Notes: generated from the sequence alone by a model not told the origin. 10,891 bases of DNA from Bacillota bacterium (GCA_021848765.1 JAJZTU010000097.1:1-10891), one strand, 5' to 3'; shown: positions 1 through 6,788, counted from the first letter of the stretch. Made by a program: numbers and translations.

Positions 1-1
1 A

Positions 2-583
2 TACCTCACTATTGCCATTCCCAACCCGGGTGAGGATGTAATTCATGACATTGACCGGGTGGTAAGGTCGGCAATTAATCAAATTCAGGAAAAAAACCGG
101 TTAATCCAGCATGCCAGAAAGGCTTTGGAGGAGTTAAACAAAGTCCGCTCAGTTCTGGAGCTGGGCTATCTTTCGCAAAAGGACATCCCCAAAGTAGCGG
201 GTCTGCCTGATGTGGTGCTCATCGAGGCCGTAGGAATTAATGACGGTTACAAAGCCGCAGAGACCAGGGCGCTGGCCGACGTGCTGGTCACTGTGGTGCC
301 TGCGGGAATCAAAACCGAAATCCTGATGGAGGCAAGTAATTCCCTGCTGGATGAGGCCGATATTCTGGTGGTAACCAAGATCGATGAGACACCCCGCAGT
401 ATAGCCAGTTCCAATATCAAGCTCTTGCAGCGTATCTACCGTCATAAGCCCATCCTGCCTGTGGTGGCAACTGAGGGAGTTCATGTGGAACTGGTTATTG
501 AGGAAGTAGTAAAGAGAATTAACGAACCAACCTTGATGCTGAATCTCCAAAAGGGGGATGTGGAACAGCAGAAGCAGACTTAA
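2..583 (+). CDS. C-terminal part of a protein with SIMIBI GTPase-like motifs (5' end outside window)
   Basis: The reading frame is open from base 2, so the gene begins upstream; the internal GTG at 59 has no SD and is unlikely to be the start. The visible 193 residues include the segment DVVLIEAVG, which resembles the G3 region of MeaB/ArgK or HypB-type GTPases (for example ETVG or ENVG). About 48 residues later, ILVVTKID ends in a G4-like TKID at bases 374-385. Between them is a stretch like the one linking G3 and G4 in that class. No P-loop is visible, so it would have to lie upstream of the window. The N-terminal visible part is helical and charged. The protein ends with a polar tail and is followed by a terminator. 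I do not recognise the specific family. The GTPase relation is inference from motif spacing; it could instead be another P-loop ATPase or an unrelated Rossmann-like fold. Confidence 0.85.
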   Translation, partial: YLTIAIPNPGEDVIHDIDRVVRSAINQIQEKNRLIQHARKALEELNKVRSVLELGYLSQKDIPKVAGLPDVVLIEAVGINDGYKAAETRALADVLVTVVPAGIKTEILMEASNSLLDEADILVVTKIDETPRSIASSNIKLLQRIYRHKPILPVVATEGVHVELVIEEVVKRINEPTLMLNLQKGDVEQQKQT

Positions 584-609
584 CCGGTTGGTGAATAATT
601 AATGAAAAG

Positions 610-636
610 GGCGACTGTCAAAGGGCAGTCGCCTTT
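610..636 (+). terminator. Intrinsic terminator after the first gene
   Basis: A ten-pair stem, GGCGACTGTC (610-619) with GGCAGTCGCC (624-633) and one T-G wobble, closes an AAAG loop and is followed by TTT. It starts 26 bases after the stop at 583. It should end the upstream transcript, leaving mltG to its own promoter at 662-690. The T tract is short, so read-through is possible. Confidence 0.8.
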
Positions 637-661
637 ACCATGCCCACTCTCTCCAAAAATC

Positions 662-690
662 TTGTGCCACTTTGGCGGAAAATGTATAAT
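662..690 (+). promoter_or_regulatory. Sigma-A type promoter for mltG
   Basis: TTGTGC (662-667) and a perfect TATAAT (685-690) are separated by 17 bases, the optimal spacing for a housekeeping promoter. It follows directly after the terminator at 610-636. Transcription would begin near 697, so the ATG codons at 640 and 682 would not be on this transcript. Confidence 0.7.
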
Positions 691-705
691 ATAGTATCAG
701 TATTA

Positions 706-1761
706 ATGCAAGGGGTGATACATATATACAAGAACTTTCCAAAGCTAACCCTGGCCATACTTGTGATACTGGGAACAGTGGCGTTTTCCCTGGGCGGGGT
801 TTATTTTTACTCCCTGTCACTTTTGGAGCCGGTGGTTAAGGGCCAAGCAGAGCCGGTTAGTATAGAGATTCCCGGGGGTTCATCCACTGTAAGTGTAGGG
901 CGGATTTTGGAGAAACAGGGTCTGATCAAAAATGCCCTGGCCTTCAGGTTATATGTCCGCTATGTAGGTGAAGACGGCTCCATCCTGGCAGGGGAGTACC
1001 GGCTTTCCCCTGGGATGAGTGTGCCGGAGATATTGGAGAAATTGACTTCAGGGGAAGTGGTAACATACTCCTTTACCATTCCGGAAGGCTATAATGTCAG
1101 GCAGATTACAGACCTGCTGGCAGAAAAGGGTTATGTGGACCGGGACAAGTTTATGGAAGTGGTTAAGCGGGAACAATTTGATTATGAATTCCTCCAGGGC
1201 ATTCCCCAGGGGGAAAGGCGCCTGGAAGGTTATCTCTTTCCCGCAACCTACCGGATTATGAAGGGGACCCCGGAGCAGGAAATCGTGGACATGATGCTGA
1301 AAAGATTTGAACAGGAGATCACCCCGGCATACCGGGAAAAGGCCCGGGTTTTAGGTTTGAACCTCCACCAGGCCGTAACCCTGGCTTCCATTATTGAGCG
1401 GGAGACTATGAAGGATGCGGAGCGACCGGTGGTTGCAGCAGTACTGCTCAACAGGATGCGTAAGGGCATGAAACTGGAGACTGATGCTACCGTCCAGTAC
1501 GCCCTTGGGGTGAACAAAGAACGCTTGTTATATAAGGACCTCAAAGTGGATTCACCCTATAATACCTATAAAATTCAGGGGTTGCCTCCCGGACCCATAG
1601 CTTCACCAGGCCGGCCATCGCTGCAGGCCGCAGTTAATCCTGCCCCTGTGGATTACCTGTACTATGTGGTATCCCGGGATGGGGAGCATGTGTTTAGCAA
1701 AACCTTTGAGGAGCATAGCCGTAATAAGCGGAAATACCTGGCCAGGTTTAAGACGCCTTAA
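706..1761 (+). CDS. mltG: Endolytic murein transglycosylase MltG (YceG-like)
   Basis: MltG cuts nascent peptidoglycan glycan strands in the membrane-outer face of the envelope and is thought to set glycan chain length. The protein has a short cytoplasmic N-terminus and one membrane segment (about LTLAILVILGTVAFSLGGVYF), then a LysM-like region and the YceG catalytic domain. The signature LASIIERET carries the expected catalytic Glu (codon at 1396-1398), with AAVLLNRM, ETDATVQYALG and SPYNTYKIQGLPPGPIASPG downstream, all typical of the family. Length, about 350 residues, is normal. The start is uncertain: the frame is open back to an ATG at 640, but that lies upstream of the promoter at 662-690. 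The ATG at 706 is the first on the transcript yet has no SD. The only good SD (AGGGGTGAT, 711-719) points to an ATA codon at 724. In B. subtilis the homologue (yrrL) is also followed by the TrmR and TrhP genes. Confidence 0.95.
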   Translation: MQGVIHIYKNFPKLTLAILVILGTVAFSLGGVYFYSLSLLEPVVKGQAEPVSIEIPGGSSTVSVGRILEKQGLIKNALAFRLYVRYVGEDGSILAGEYRLSPGMSVPEILEKLTSGEVVTYSFTIPEGYNVRQITDLLAEKGYVDRDKFMEVVKREQFDYEFLQGIPQGERRLEGYLFPATYRIMKGTPEQEIVDMMLKRFEQEITPAYREKARVLGLNLHQAVTLASIIERETMKDAERPVVAAVLLNRMRKGMKLETDATVQYALGVNKERLLYKDLKVDSPYNTYKIQGLPPGPIASPGRPSLQAAVNPAPVDYLYYVVSRDGEHVFSKTFEEHSRNKRKYLARFKTP

Positions 1762-1789
1762 CTCTTTGTTTTGGTCGGACTTTCTCTTG

Positions 1790-1803
1790 TCGACCGGTCG
1801 TAA
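1790..1803 (+). repeat. 14-base intergenic repeat containing a 10-base palindrome, copy 1
   Basis: TCGACCGGTCGTAA contains the perfect palindrome CGACCGGTCG. The identical 14 bases recur at 7607-7620. This copy lies 28 bases after the mltG stop. A GGTCG arm at 1773-1777 could also pair with CGACC here to form a weak hairpin with a bulge. No T tract follows, so it is not an obvious terminator. Confidence 0.5.
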
Positions 1804-1851
1804 AATGGGTGAAGGTTGGGCGGGCATTACGCCTTAAGGATAGGAGATTTC

Positions 1852-2508
1852 ATGAGTAACATAGTTGTAGGGCAAGTGGAGCAATATATTAGGGGCCTGG
1901 TCCCGGAGCGGGCGGGCCTGCTGAAGCAAATCGAGGAAGAGGCCAGGGCTGAAGGGATACCCGTCGTCCAGCCGGAGGTGGGCCAGCTGCTGCTTTGTTT
2001 GGCCAGGTTGCGGGGGGCCCGGCGGGTGCTGGAGGTAGGGGCCGCTACCGGATACTCTGCCCTGTGGTTAGCCCAGGGGCTTGGGCAGGAGGGGACACTG
2101 ACCACTATTGAACTGGACCCTGCCCGGGCCCGGAAGGCCAGAGAGAATTTTGAGCAGTGGTTTGGGGGTTACGCCGGGCCGGTTACCCTTTTGGAAGGAG
2201 ATGCCATGCAAATCCTGCCGTCCCTGAAAGGCCCATTTGATATGATTTTTGTCGATGCCGCCAAGGGGCAGTACCCGGAGTTTTTGCGGCAGGTTGAGAG
2301 GCTATTGGCTCCGGGGGGAGTTCTGGTGGCGGATAATGTGTTGTTCCGGGGAATGGTGGCAAGGCCGGAAGAGGATGTGGAGCGGCGCTACCGGACTCTG
2401 GTGCGCAGGCTGCGGGAATTCCTGGAACGCTTGACCGGCCATCCTGATTGGGATACCTCCGTTCTCCCCATTGGGGACGGGGTAGCGCTAAGTTATAAAC
2501 GAAATTAA
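1852..2508 (+). CDS. trmR: tRNA 5-hydroxyuridine O-methyltransferase, TrmR (YrrM) type
   Basis: Class I SAM-dependent O-methyltransferase of the cation-dependent COMT-like family, 218 residues, the usual length. Motif I is VLEVGAATGYSALWL (residues 59-73), followed by TIELD for adenosine-ribose binding. D135 (IFVDAAKGQY) and D161-N162 (VLVADNVLFRG) match the divalent-metal ligands of the family. The B. subtilis homologue YrrM/TrmR methylates 5-hydroxyuridine at tRNA position 34 to give 5-methoxyuridine. Assignment to TrmR rather than another small-molecule O-methyltransferase rests on context: mltG upstream and a TrhP-like U32 gene 21 bases downstream, as in the yrr cluster. ATG at 1852 is preferred over the TTG at 1816 because of the SD TAGGAG five bases upstream of it. 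Confidence 0.9.
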   Translation: MSNIVVGQVEQYIRGLVPERAGLLKQIEEEARAEGIPVVQPEVGQLLLCLARLRGARRVLEVGAATGYSALWLAQGLGQEGTLTTIELDPARARKARENFEQWFGGYAGPVTLLEGDAMQILPSLKGPFDMIFVDAAKGQYPEFLRQVERLLAPGGVLVADNVLFRGMVARPEEDVERRYRTLVRRLREFLERLTGHPDWDTSVLPIGDGVALSYKRN

Positions 2509-2529
2509 AGGACTATTCGAGGTGATACC

Positions 2530-3747
2530 GTGGCTATACCCGAATTGTTGGCCCCTGCCGGAGACCTGGAGAAGCTGCAGGTAGCCATTGCTTATGGCGC
2601 TGATGCCGTATATCTGGGAGGTAAAGAATTTGGCCTCCGGGCTTTTGCCGGCAATTTCTCCCTGGAAGAGATAGCTGAGGGCTTGGCATTTGCTCATGCC
2701 AGAGGGGCCAGAGTCTACGTGACCGTTAATATTTTTCCCCATAATGAAGACCTGGAGGGATTGCCTGAGTACCTGCAGGGGCTTCAGGAGATTGGAGTGG
2801 ATGCAGTAATCGTCTCCGACCCCGGGGTGTTGTCCCTGGTTAAAGAGTCTGCCCCGGGCCTGCCTATTCACCTGAGCACCCAAGCCAATACCACTAACTG
2901 GGCAGCGGCTAAGTTTTGGCGGGACCAGGGGGTGGAACGGATTGTCCTGGCCCGGGAGCTTTCCCTGCGGGAGGTAAACGAAATCCGGGACAAGGCAGGG
3001 GTAGACCTGGAGATATTTATCCATGGGGCTCTGTGTATTTCTTACTCCGGGCGCTGTTTGTTGAGTAACTACATGGCCCACAGGGACTCTAACCGGGGCC
3101 AGTGTGCCCAGGCTTGCCGCTGGCAGTATTCCCTGGTAGAAGAAAAGCGCCCCGGCCAGTATTTTCCTATTGAAGAGGATGAACGGGGGACTTATGTGTT
3201 CAATTCCCAGGATTTATGCCTGATTGAGCACATTCCTGAGCTGGTGGCTTCAGGCGCTGTGAGCTTTAAGATTGAGGGACGTATGAAAAGTGTCCATTAT
3301 GTGGCCACAGTGGTGAGAACCTACCGGGAGGCCCTGGATACTTATCTGGCCAATCCGGCGGGGTTTCGCTTTAAGCCGGAGTGGAAAGCAGAAATCGCCA
3401 AGGTAAGCCACCGGGAATACACCACCGGTTTTTACCTCGGACAGCCCACCGGTAAGGAAGAAAGCTTCCTGTCTTCGGCCTATGTGCGCAACTGTGATTT
3501 TATTGCCTTAGTTAAGGGCTATAACCATGAGGACGGGGTAGCGCTGGTGGAACAGCGTAATCGTTTTTCTGCAGGTGAAGAGGTGGAAATAGTGGGCCCA
3601 AGGGGTGTGCTGTTTAAGCAAATTATTGAGGAGATGCGGGATGCTGACGGGCAGCCCATCACCGTTGCCCCCCACCCCCAGCAGCAGGTTTACCTGAAGG
3701 TTGACCGGCCGGTGGAAGCATGGTACCTGATTAGAAGATATAAGTGA
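2530..3747 (+). CDS. trhP: U32 family protein, TrhP (YrrO)-like tRNA uridine 34 hydroxylation protein
   Basis: Classified as peptidase family U32, but the closest characterised relatives (E. coli TrhP/YegQ, B. subtilis YrrN/YrrO) are needed for prephenate-dependent hydroxylation of tRNA U34. The N-terminus ELLAPAGDLEKLQVAIAYGADAVYLGG is the family's TIM-barrel start. The U32 signature runs from E161 to S179 (EIFIHGALC...SGRCLLS). Cysteines C169, C176, C192 and C230 are spaced like the four iron-sulfur cluster ligands of UbiU/TrhP-type proteins; C196 is an extra one. A C-terminal U32 collagenase-type domain follows, with YTTGF. The 405-residue length fits the longer YrrO/TrhP2 type. The start is GTG with SD AGGTGAT (2520-2526). 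It forms an operon with the methyltransferase 21 bases upstream, which would act on its product. No second U32 gene (YrrN) is adjacent. Confidence 0.93.
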   Translation: MAIPELLAPAGDLEKLQVAIAYGADAVYLGGKEFGLRAFAGNFSLEEIAEGLAFAHARGARVYVTVNIFPHNEDLEGLPEYLQGLQEIGVDAVIVSDPGVLSLVKESAPGLPIHLSTQANTTNWAAAKFWRDQGVERIVLARELSLREVNEIRDKAGVDLEIFIHGALCISYSGRCLLSNYMAHRDSNRGQCAQACRWQYSLVEEKRPGQYFPIEEDERGTYVFNSQDLCLIEHIPELVASGAVSFKIEGRMKSVHYVATVVRTYREALDTYLANPAGFRFKPEWKAEIAKVSHREYTTGFYLGQPTGKEESFLSSAYVRNCDFIALVKGYNHEDGVALVEQRNRFSAGEEVEIVGPRGVLFKQIIEEMRDADGQPITVAPHPQQQVYLKVDRPVEAWYLIRRYK

Positions 3748-3778
3748 CGTGAGAAGGTAGCGGGATAAGGAGGCCGGC

Positions 3779-4072
3779 ATGGACCAACCCACAAAAGACG
3801 TGAACAAAGCAAACAGGATTACCTGGGTGAAACTGGCCGCCCGCCACGTAGATGATTGTAAAGTTTACGCCAAGGTTGAGCCGGACAAAATCATGCTTCT
3901 GGACCGGATTTTCGAAGCTCATGCCGGTTTGGGAATTGTGAGCACCATTGACGGCAAGACCGGGGATGTGGTGATTCATGTGACACCTGACACCCGCCAG
4001 GAAGCCCTGGAGATATTGAAGCATGTGCCGATAAAAATTGAGGTCCTGGAGAGGCCGCCGGAGTTGGAATAG
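3779..4072 (+). CDS. DUF4911-like small protein
   Basis: A 97-residue soluble protein with no membrane segment. The core reads WVKLAARHVDDCKVYAKVEPDKIMLLDRIFEAHAGLGIVSTIDGKTGDVVIHVTPD when taken in parts: a beta strand, a helix (DRIFEAHAGLG), then two strands with a TIDGKTGDVVIHV hairpin. This is the pattern I recall for DUF4911 proteins, which are commonly found directly after U32 genes in Desulfotomaculum-like bacteria. The start is ATG with an excellent SD, AAGGAGG (3767-3773), five bases away. It lies 31 bases after the U32 gene and before a terminator, so it is the last gene of the cluster. Function is unknown. A helper role for TrhP or for iron-sulfur assembly is a guess from position only. 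Confidence 0.85.
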   Translation: MDQPTKDVNKANRITWVKLAARHVDDCKVYAKVEPDKIMLLDRIFEAHAGLGIVSTIDGKTGDVVIHVTPDTRQEALEILKHVPIKIEVLERPPELE

Positions 4073-4080
4073 CAGCAATG

Positions 4081-4116
4081 CAAAGATCGTGGAGACAGTC
4101 TGCGGTCTTTGTTTTT
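4081..4116 (+). terminator. Intrinsic terminator closing the mltG-trmR-trhP-DUF4911 cluster
   Basis: CAAAGATCG (4081-4089) pairs with CGGTCTTTG (4103-4111) over nine pairs with one wobble, followed by five T residues (4112-4116). It starts eight bases after the DUF4911 stop. Confidence 0.85.
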
Positions 4117-4124
4117 GAGTATAT

Positions 4125-4167
4125 TTTCCTGCCGCCCTGCCCATGCTATGAATAATAAGGCAGGAAA
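4125..4167 (+). promoter_or_regulatory. Inverted repeat overlapping the ribosome binding site of the PBP gene
   Basis: TTTCCTGCC (4125-4133) and GGCAGGAAA (4159-4167) are perfectly complementary, nine pairs with 25 bases between. The right arm overlaps the SD region AGGAAAGGATGA (4162-4173) that serves the TTG start at 4180. A possible extended -10, TGCTATGAA (4144-4152), lies in the loop. On read-through transcripts the hairpin could hide the SD; on transcripts starting near 4159 it could not form. Confidence 0.45.
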
Positions 4168-4179
4168 GGATGACCAATT

Positions 4180-5871
4180 TTGGATTACTTGAGGGAAAAG
4201 CGCATAGTATGGGTCTTCGTGTTGTTTTTCGCCTTTTTCATACCTCTGATGTACCGTTTAGGCCACATCCAACTGGTCAAAGGGGGGGAATTTGCCCGCA
4301 GGGCATGGGAACAGCGGACCCAGAGGGTTGTGCTCGAAAGCAACGAACGGGGCAATATTTATGACCGTAACCTCCGTTCCCTTTTAGACAGCCATTACCA
4401 GATGCGGGTAGTAGCCTTTCCCAGTCTGGTAGCGGACAAAGCCGGGACCTCCCGGGTGCTTGCTTCCATCTTAGGTGTTTCCCAGGACGAGGTTGCCAGG
4501 AGGCTGAACGATAAACCCGCTTACTGGCCGGAAGAATTAACCAGGGAGCAGTTGCAAAGACTTGCAGGACAAGAACTGCACGGAATCATGGTCCGCCCGT
4601 TACACCTGCGCTATGGCCACCGTCCTCTGGCCACTAACACCCTGGGCTACCTTGGTAAGATTGCCTCTAAAGCGGAACTCGGAGAATTGCGAAAAACAAC
4701 CCAGAAAAGATACGGCTTAGGTGACCTTGTGGGAAGAGGCGGACTAGAATATTATTATGAGGCGCAGCTTAAAGGGACCAGGCCCGAAAAGGCTGTCATC
4801 GCCAATGTCAATGCCAATGGCCAATTGATCAAGGGACTGGGGATTGAAAATATTGACCAGGGTTCAGACCCCGGGAGAAATAACCTGGTGTTAACTCTGG
4901 ACAAGGATATCCAGGGACTGGTGGAAGACACCATGGACCGCTGGCAAATGCGGGGTGCGGTAGTGGTAATGGATGCCGGGACAGGGGATTTGTTGGCCCT
5001 GGCCAGCCGCCCCACCTACAAACCGGACAAGGTTAAGGAATACTTGGACCTGAATGAAGATAAGATGTTCTTAGACCAGACAATCCTGCTTACAGAACCC
5101 GGTTCAGTCTTTAAAGTTGTTGTCGCAGCCGCGGCCCTGGAGGAAGGCCTGGCCAGGCCGGAGTCCCGCTACCAATGCCTTGGCAACAGCCCGGTACCCT
5201 GTAATGTGGCCAAACCCCACAGTGACCACAGCCTGGCAGAGGCCATGGCTGTGTCATGCAACCCGGTATTTGTCAGATTAGGATTGGCTTTGGGGGCAGA
5301 ACGGATTGTGGAATACGCCCGGCGCTTCGGGCTGGACAATCAGAAGGTTATTGGCTACCCGTATGAGGCTGACAAGCGCCAGAACTGGGCCAAGGTTCAG
5401 GATGACCCGGTTAACAGCAGTATTGGCCAGGGCCCGGTTTTAGCCACTCCGGTACAGATAACGGCGATGCTCAATACTATTGCTAACAAGGGTATCTATA
5501 TCGAGCCCCGCCTGGTGCGGGAGTTGCGGACTACTGACGGTAATGTGGTTAAACACTTTCCCCTGGGGGTGAGTCACCGCGCTGTTTCCGCCGCTACCGC
5601 CAGGAAAGTTGAAGACATGCTGGTAGGGGTGACCCTCAGAGGTACCGGGCGCAAAGCTGCAATGGCCAATGTACAGGTGGCAGGCAAGACAGGTTCCGCC
5701 CAGCCGGGAAATGCCAAGGAAACCACTAATGCCTGGTTTTCCGGCTATTTCCCGGTGGAAAAACCCAAATATGTGATTACAGTGCTGGTCCAGAAGGGGA
5801 CTACAGGCGGAGAGTCAGCGGCGCCAATTTTCCGCGATATTGCTCAGGGTTTGTCTCCAAAGCCACAATAA
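4180..5871 (+). CDS. Class B penicillin-binding protein (peptidoglycan D,D-transpeptidase, FtsI/PBP2 family)
   Basis: A 563-residue bitopic cell-wall transpeptidase. A short cytoplasmic N-terminus and one membrane anchor (about residues 9-27, IVWVFVLFFAFFIPLMY) are followed by the pedestal domain with the usual ERGNIYDRN motif. The transpeptidase domain then carries all active-site motifs: SVFK (nucleophile S309, K312), SCN (359-361) and KTG (503-505, AGKTGSAQ). It ends soon after the domain, with no PASTA repeats, unlike SpoVD and many Firmicute FtsI proteins. The start is TTG at 4180: an in-frame TGA lies at 4171 and AAAGGA precedes the start by nine bases. It is not next to mraY/ftsW-type genes, so whether it serves division, elongation or sporulation cannot be told. 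Its last 28 bases overlap a convergent gene on the minus strand. Confidence 0.96.
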   Translation: MDYLREKRIVWVFVLFFAFFIPLMYRLGHIQLVKGGEFARRAWEQRTQRVVLESNERGNIYDRNLRSLLDSHYQMRVVAFPSLVADKAGTSRVLASILGVSQDEVARRLNDKPAYWPEELTREQLQRLAGQELHGIMVRPLHLRYGHRPLATNTLGYLGKIASKAELGELRKTTQKRYGLGDLVGRGGLEYYYEAQLKGTRPEKAVIANVNANGQLIKGLGIENIDQGSDPGRNNLVLTLDKDIQGLVEDTMDRWQMRGAVVVMDAGTGDLLALASRPTYKPDKVKEYLDLNEDKMFLDQTILLTEPGSVFKVVVAAAALEEGLARPESRYQCLGNSPVPCNVAKPHSDHSLAEAMAVSCNPVFVRLGLALGAERIVEYARRFGLDNQKVIGYPYEADKRQNWAKVQDDPVNSSIGQGPVLATPVQITAMLNTIANKGIYIEPRLVRELRTTDGNVVKHFPLGVSHRAVSAATARKVEDMLVGVTLRGTGRKAAMANVQVAGKTGSAQPGNAKETTNAWFSGYFPVEKPKYVITVLVQKGTTGGESAAPIFRDIAQGLSPKPQ

Positions 5872-6029
5872 ATTTCACAGGAACCCCCATGCCAGTTAAT
5901 ACACCAGTCACACCTGGGGTGTACAGTTGCCTCCACATTGCCCAGCAAGGAAATTCCATACCCCTGGGCTGCAGTAATGGCTTCATAATCCGGGCACTTT
6001 TCGGCTACACTAGTTAGGACATCAGTCAT
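5844..6029 (-). CDS. Small cysteine-rich protein, 61 residues
   Basis: The start is ATG at 6029 with a very strong SD on the minus strand, AGGAGGG (plus positions 6039-6045), nine bases away, the main evidence that it is real. The protein begins MTDVLTSVAEKCPDYEAI and has a C-terminal cluster PRCDWCINWHGGSCEIYC. The five cysteines are at residues 12, 40, 43, 51 and 55 (C-x2-C-x7-C-x3-C at the end), suggesting a small metal-binding or redox module. There is no signal peptide or membrane segment. It converges on the PBP gene and shares its final 28 bases. It diverges from the YkuK-like gene, with an inverted repeat between them. I do not recognise the family. The opposite-strand frame is too short to be explained as a shadow, because it extends far beyond the PBP gene and has its own SD. 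Confidence 0.72.
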   Translation of the reverse strand: MTDVLTSVAEKCPDYEAITAAQGYGISLLGNVEATVHPRCDWCINWHGGSCEIYCGFGDKP

Positions 6030-6056
6030 GGTAATTATCCCTCCTCGTCATTAATA

Positions 6057-6072
6057 TTGCCAATTCTGGCAA
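6057..6072. promoter_or_regulatory. Operator-like inverted repeat between divergent genes
   Basis: TTGCCA and TGGCAA flank a four-base centre (ATTC). The repeat lies in the 148-base gap between the minus-strand cysteine-rich gene and the YkuK-like gene, 39 bases upstream of the -35 at 6111. It could be a protein-binding dyad, or a hairpin in the leader of the minus-strand transcript just upstream of its SD. No known regulator site is recognised. Confidence 0.4.
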
Positions 6073-6110
6073 GAAAAATAAAGATATACGAAAATTTTCA
6101 GAGGGATTAA

Positions 6111-6140
6111 TTGACTGTTAACATTCACCTGTAATAATTA
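6111..6140 (+). promoter_or_regulatory. Probable promoter for the YkuK-like gene
   Basis: TTGACT at 6111-6116 is a good -35. The AT-rich run GTAATAATTA (6131-6140) offers -10 choices: TAATTA at 6135-6140 with an 18-base spacer, or TAATAA at 6132-6137 with 15. The start codon is at 6178, leaving a short leader with the SD GGAGGGG. Confidence 0.5.
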
Positions 6141-6177
6141 ACCGGTATGGACAGGCAAAGGCGGAGGGGATGATGAG

Positions 6178-6651
6178 GTGTACTTTTTAAGCCCGAGCAA
6201 AGGCAGGATGACCCTGGAGGAAATGATCCGGGATATCACCTGTTTTATCGCAGAAAACCCTCAGGATAGCTTCAGGCTGGTAGTAGGAACTGACTCCCAG
6301 CCCAGGAAGGAAACCTGTTTTGTTACCGCAGTAATTATCCACCGGGAGGGCAAGGGTGCGCGGTTTTATTACCGGAAGACCCATACCCCTTCCATGGCCT
6401 CTTTACGCCAGAGAATTTTTCGGGAAGCGACCGAAAGCCTGGAGTTGGCAGGCAAGTTAATGGAATGCTTCTCAGGGATTTACCCGCAATTAGCTATTGA
6501 GGTTCACCTGGATATCGGTAACCAGGGCAAAACCGGTGAGTTCAGCCAGCAAGTGATAGGCATGATTTCCATGAGTGGCTTTTTGACCAGAATTAAGCCT
6601 TTTTCCTACGGCGCCACCAAGGTGGCTGACAGATATACCAAGGGCTATTAA
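6178..6651 (+). CDS. YkuK-like RNase H-fold protein (DUF458 family)
   Basis: A 157-residue protein resembling B. subtilis YkuK. MTLEEMIRDITCFIAENPQDSFRLVVGTDSQ is the typical start of this family, where the GTDSQ aspartate begins an RNase H-like fold. Further conserved-looking stretches are VTAVIIHREGKGARFYYRK, EVHLDIGNQGKTGEFSQQVIGMI and PFSYGATKVADRYTKGY. The acidic residues in GTDSQ and HLDIG are plausible metal ligands. Activity has not been defined for the family as far as I know, and nuclease action is inference from the fold. The start is GTG, eight bases after GGAGGGG (6163-6169). It appears to be a single-gene unit with its own promoter. Confidence 0.88.
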   Translation: MYFLSPSKGRMTLEEMIRDITCFIAENPQDSFRLVVGTDSQPRKETCFVTAVIIHREGKGARFYYRKTHTPSMASLRQRIFREATESLELAGKLMECFSGIYPQLAIEVHLDIGNQGKTGEFSQQVIGMISMSGFLTRIKPFSYGATKVADRYTKGY

Positions 6652-6736
6652 TAGCGAATGATTGCAGGTTGTAGCATAAGTGCACACAGTTAAGCAGAAA
6701 AATCCGCCTGTTGACCAAAAAAGAGTATGTGAAAAG

Positions 6737-6776
6737 CTCCTCAAATGGTATAATGATATGGAAAAATATTGAGGAG
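6737..6776 (+). promoter_or_regulatory. Extended -10 promoter within an inverted repeat, upstream of the CBS-PAS gene
   Basis: TGGTATAAT (6746-6754) is a perfect -10 with the extended TGn element; the matching -35 region is weak. It is framed by CTCCTCAA (6737-6744) and TTGAGGAG (6769-6776), a perfect eight-base inverted repeat whose right arm overlaps the SD region GAGGAGAGG. Transcription would start near 6761, so the left arm is outside this promoter's transcript. It could be an operator around the -10, or a hairpin that hides the SD on read-through RNA. Confidence 0.55.
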
Positions 6777-6788
6777 AGGTAAAATTGC

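Noticed and set aside
640..705. The upstream extension of mltG to the ATG at 640
   Set aside because: It has no SD, begins four bases after a terminator's T tract and contains a well-formed promoter, so it is probably untranslated.
4170..4364. A 64-codon frame starting with ATG before the PBP gene
   Set aside because: It runs out of frame over the start of the PBP gene and has no protein-like pattern. The same SD serves the TTG at 4180, whose frame encodes the membrane anchor.
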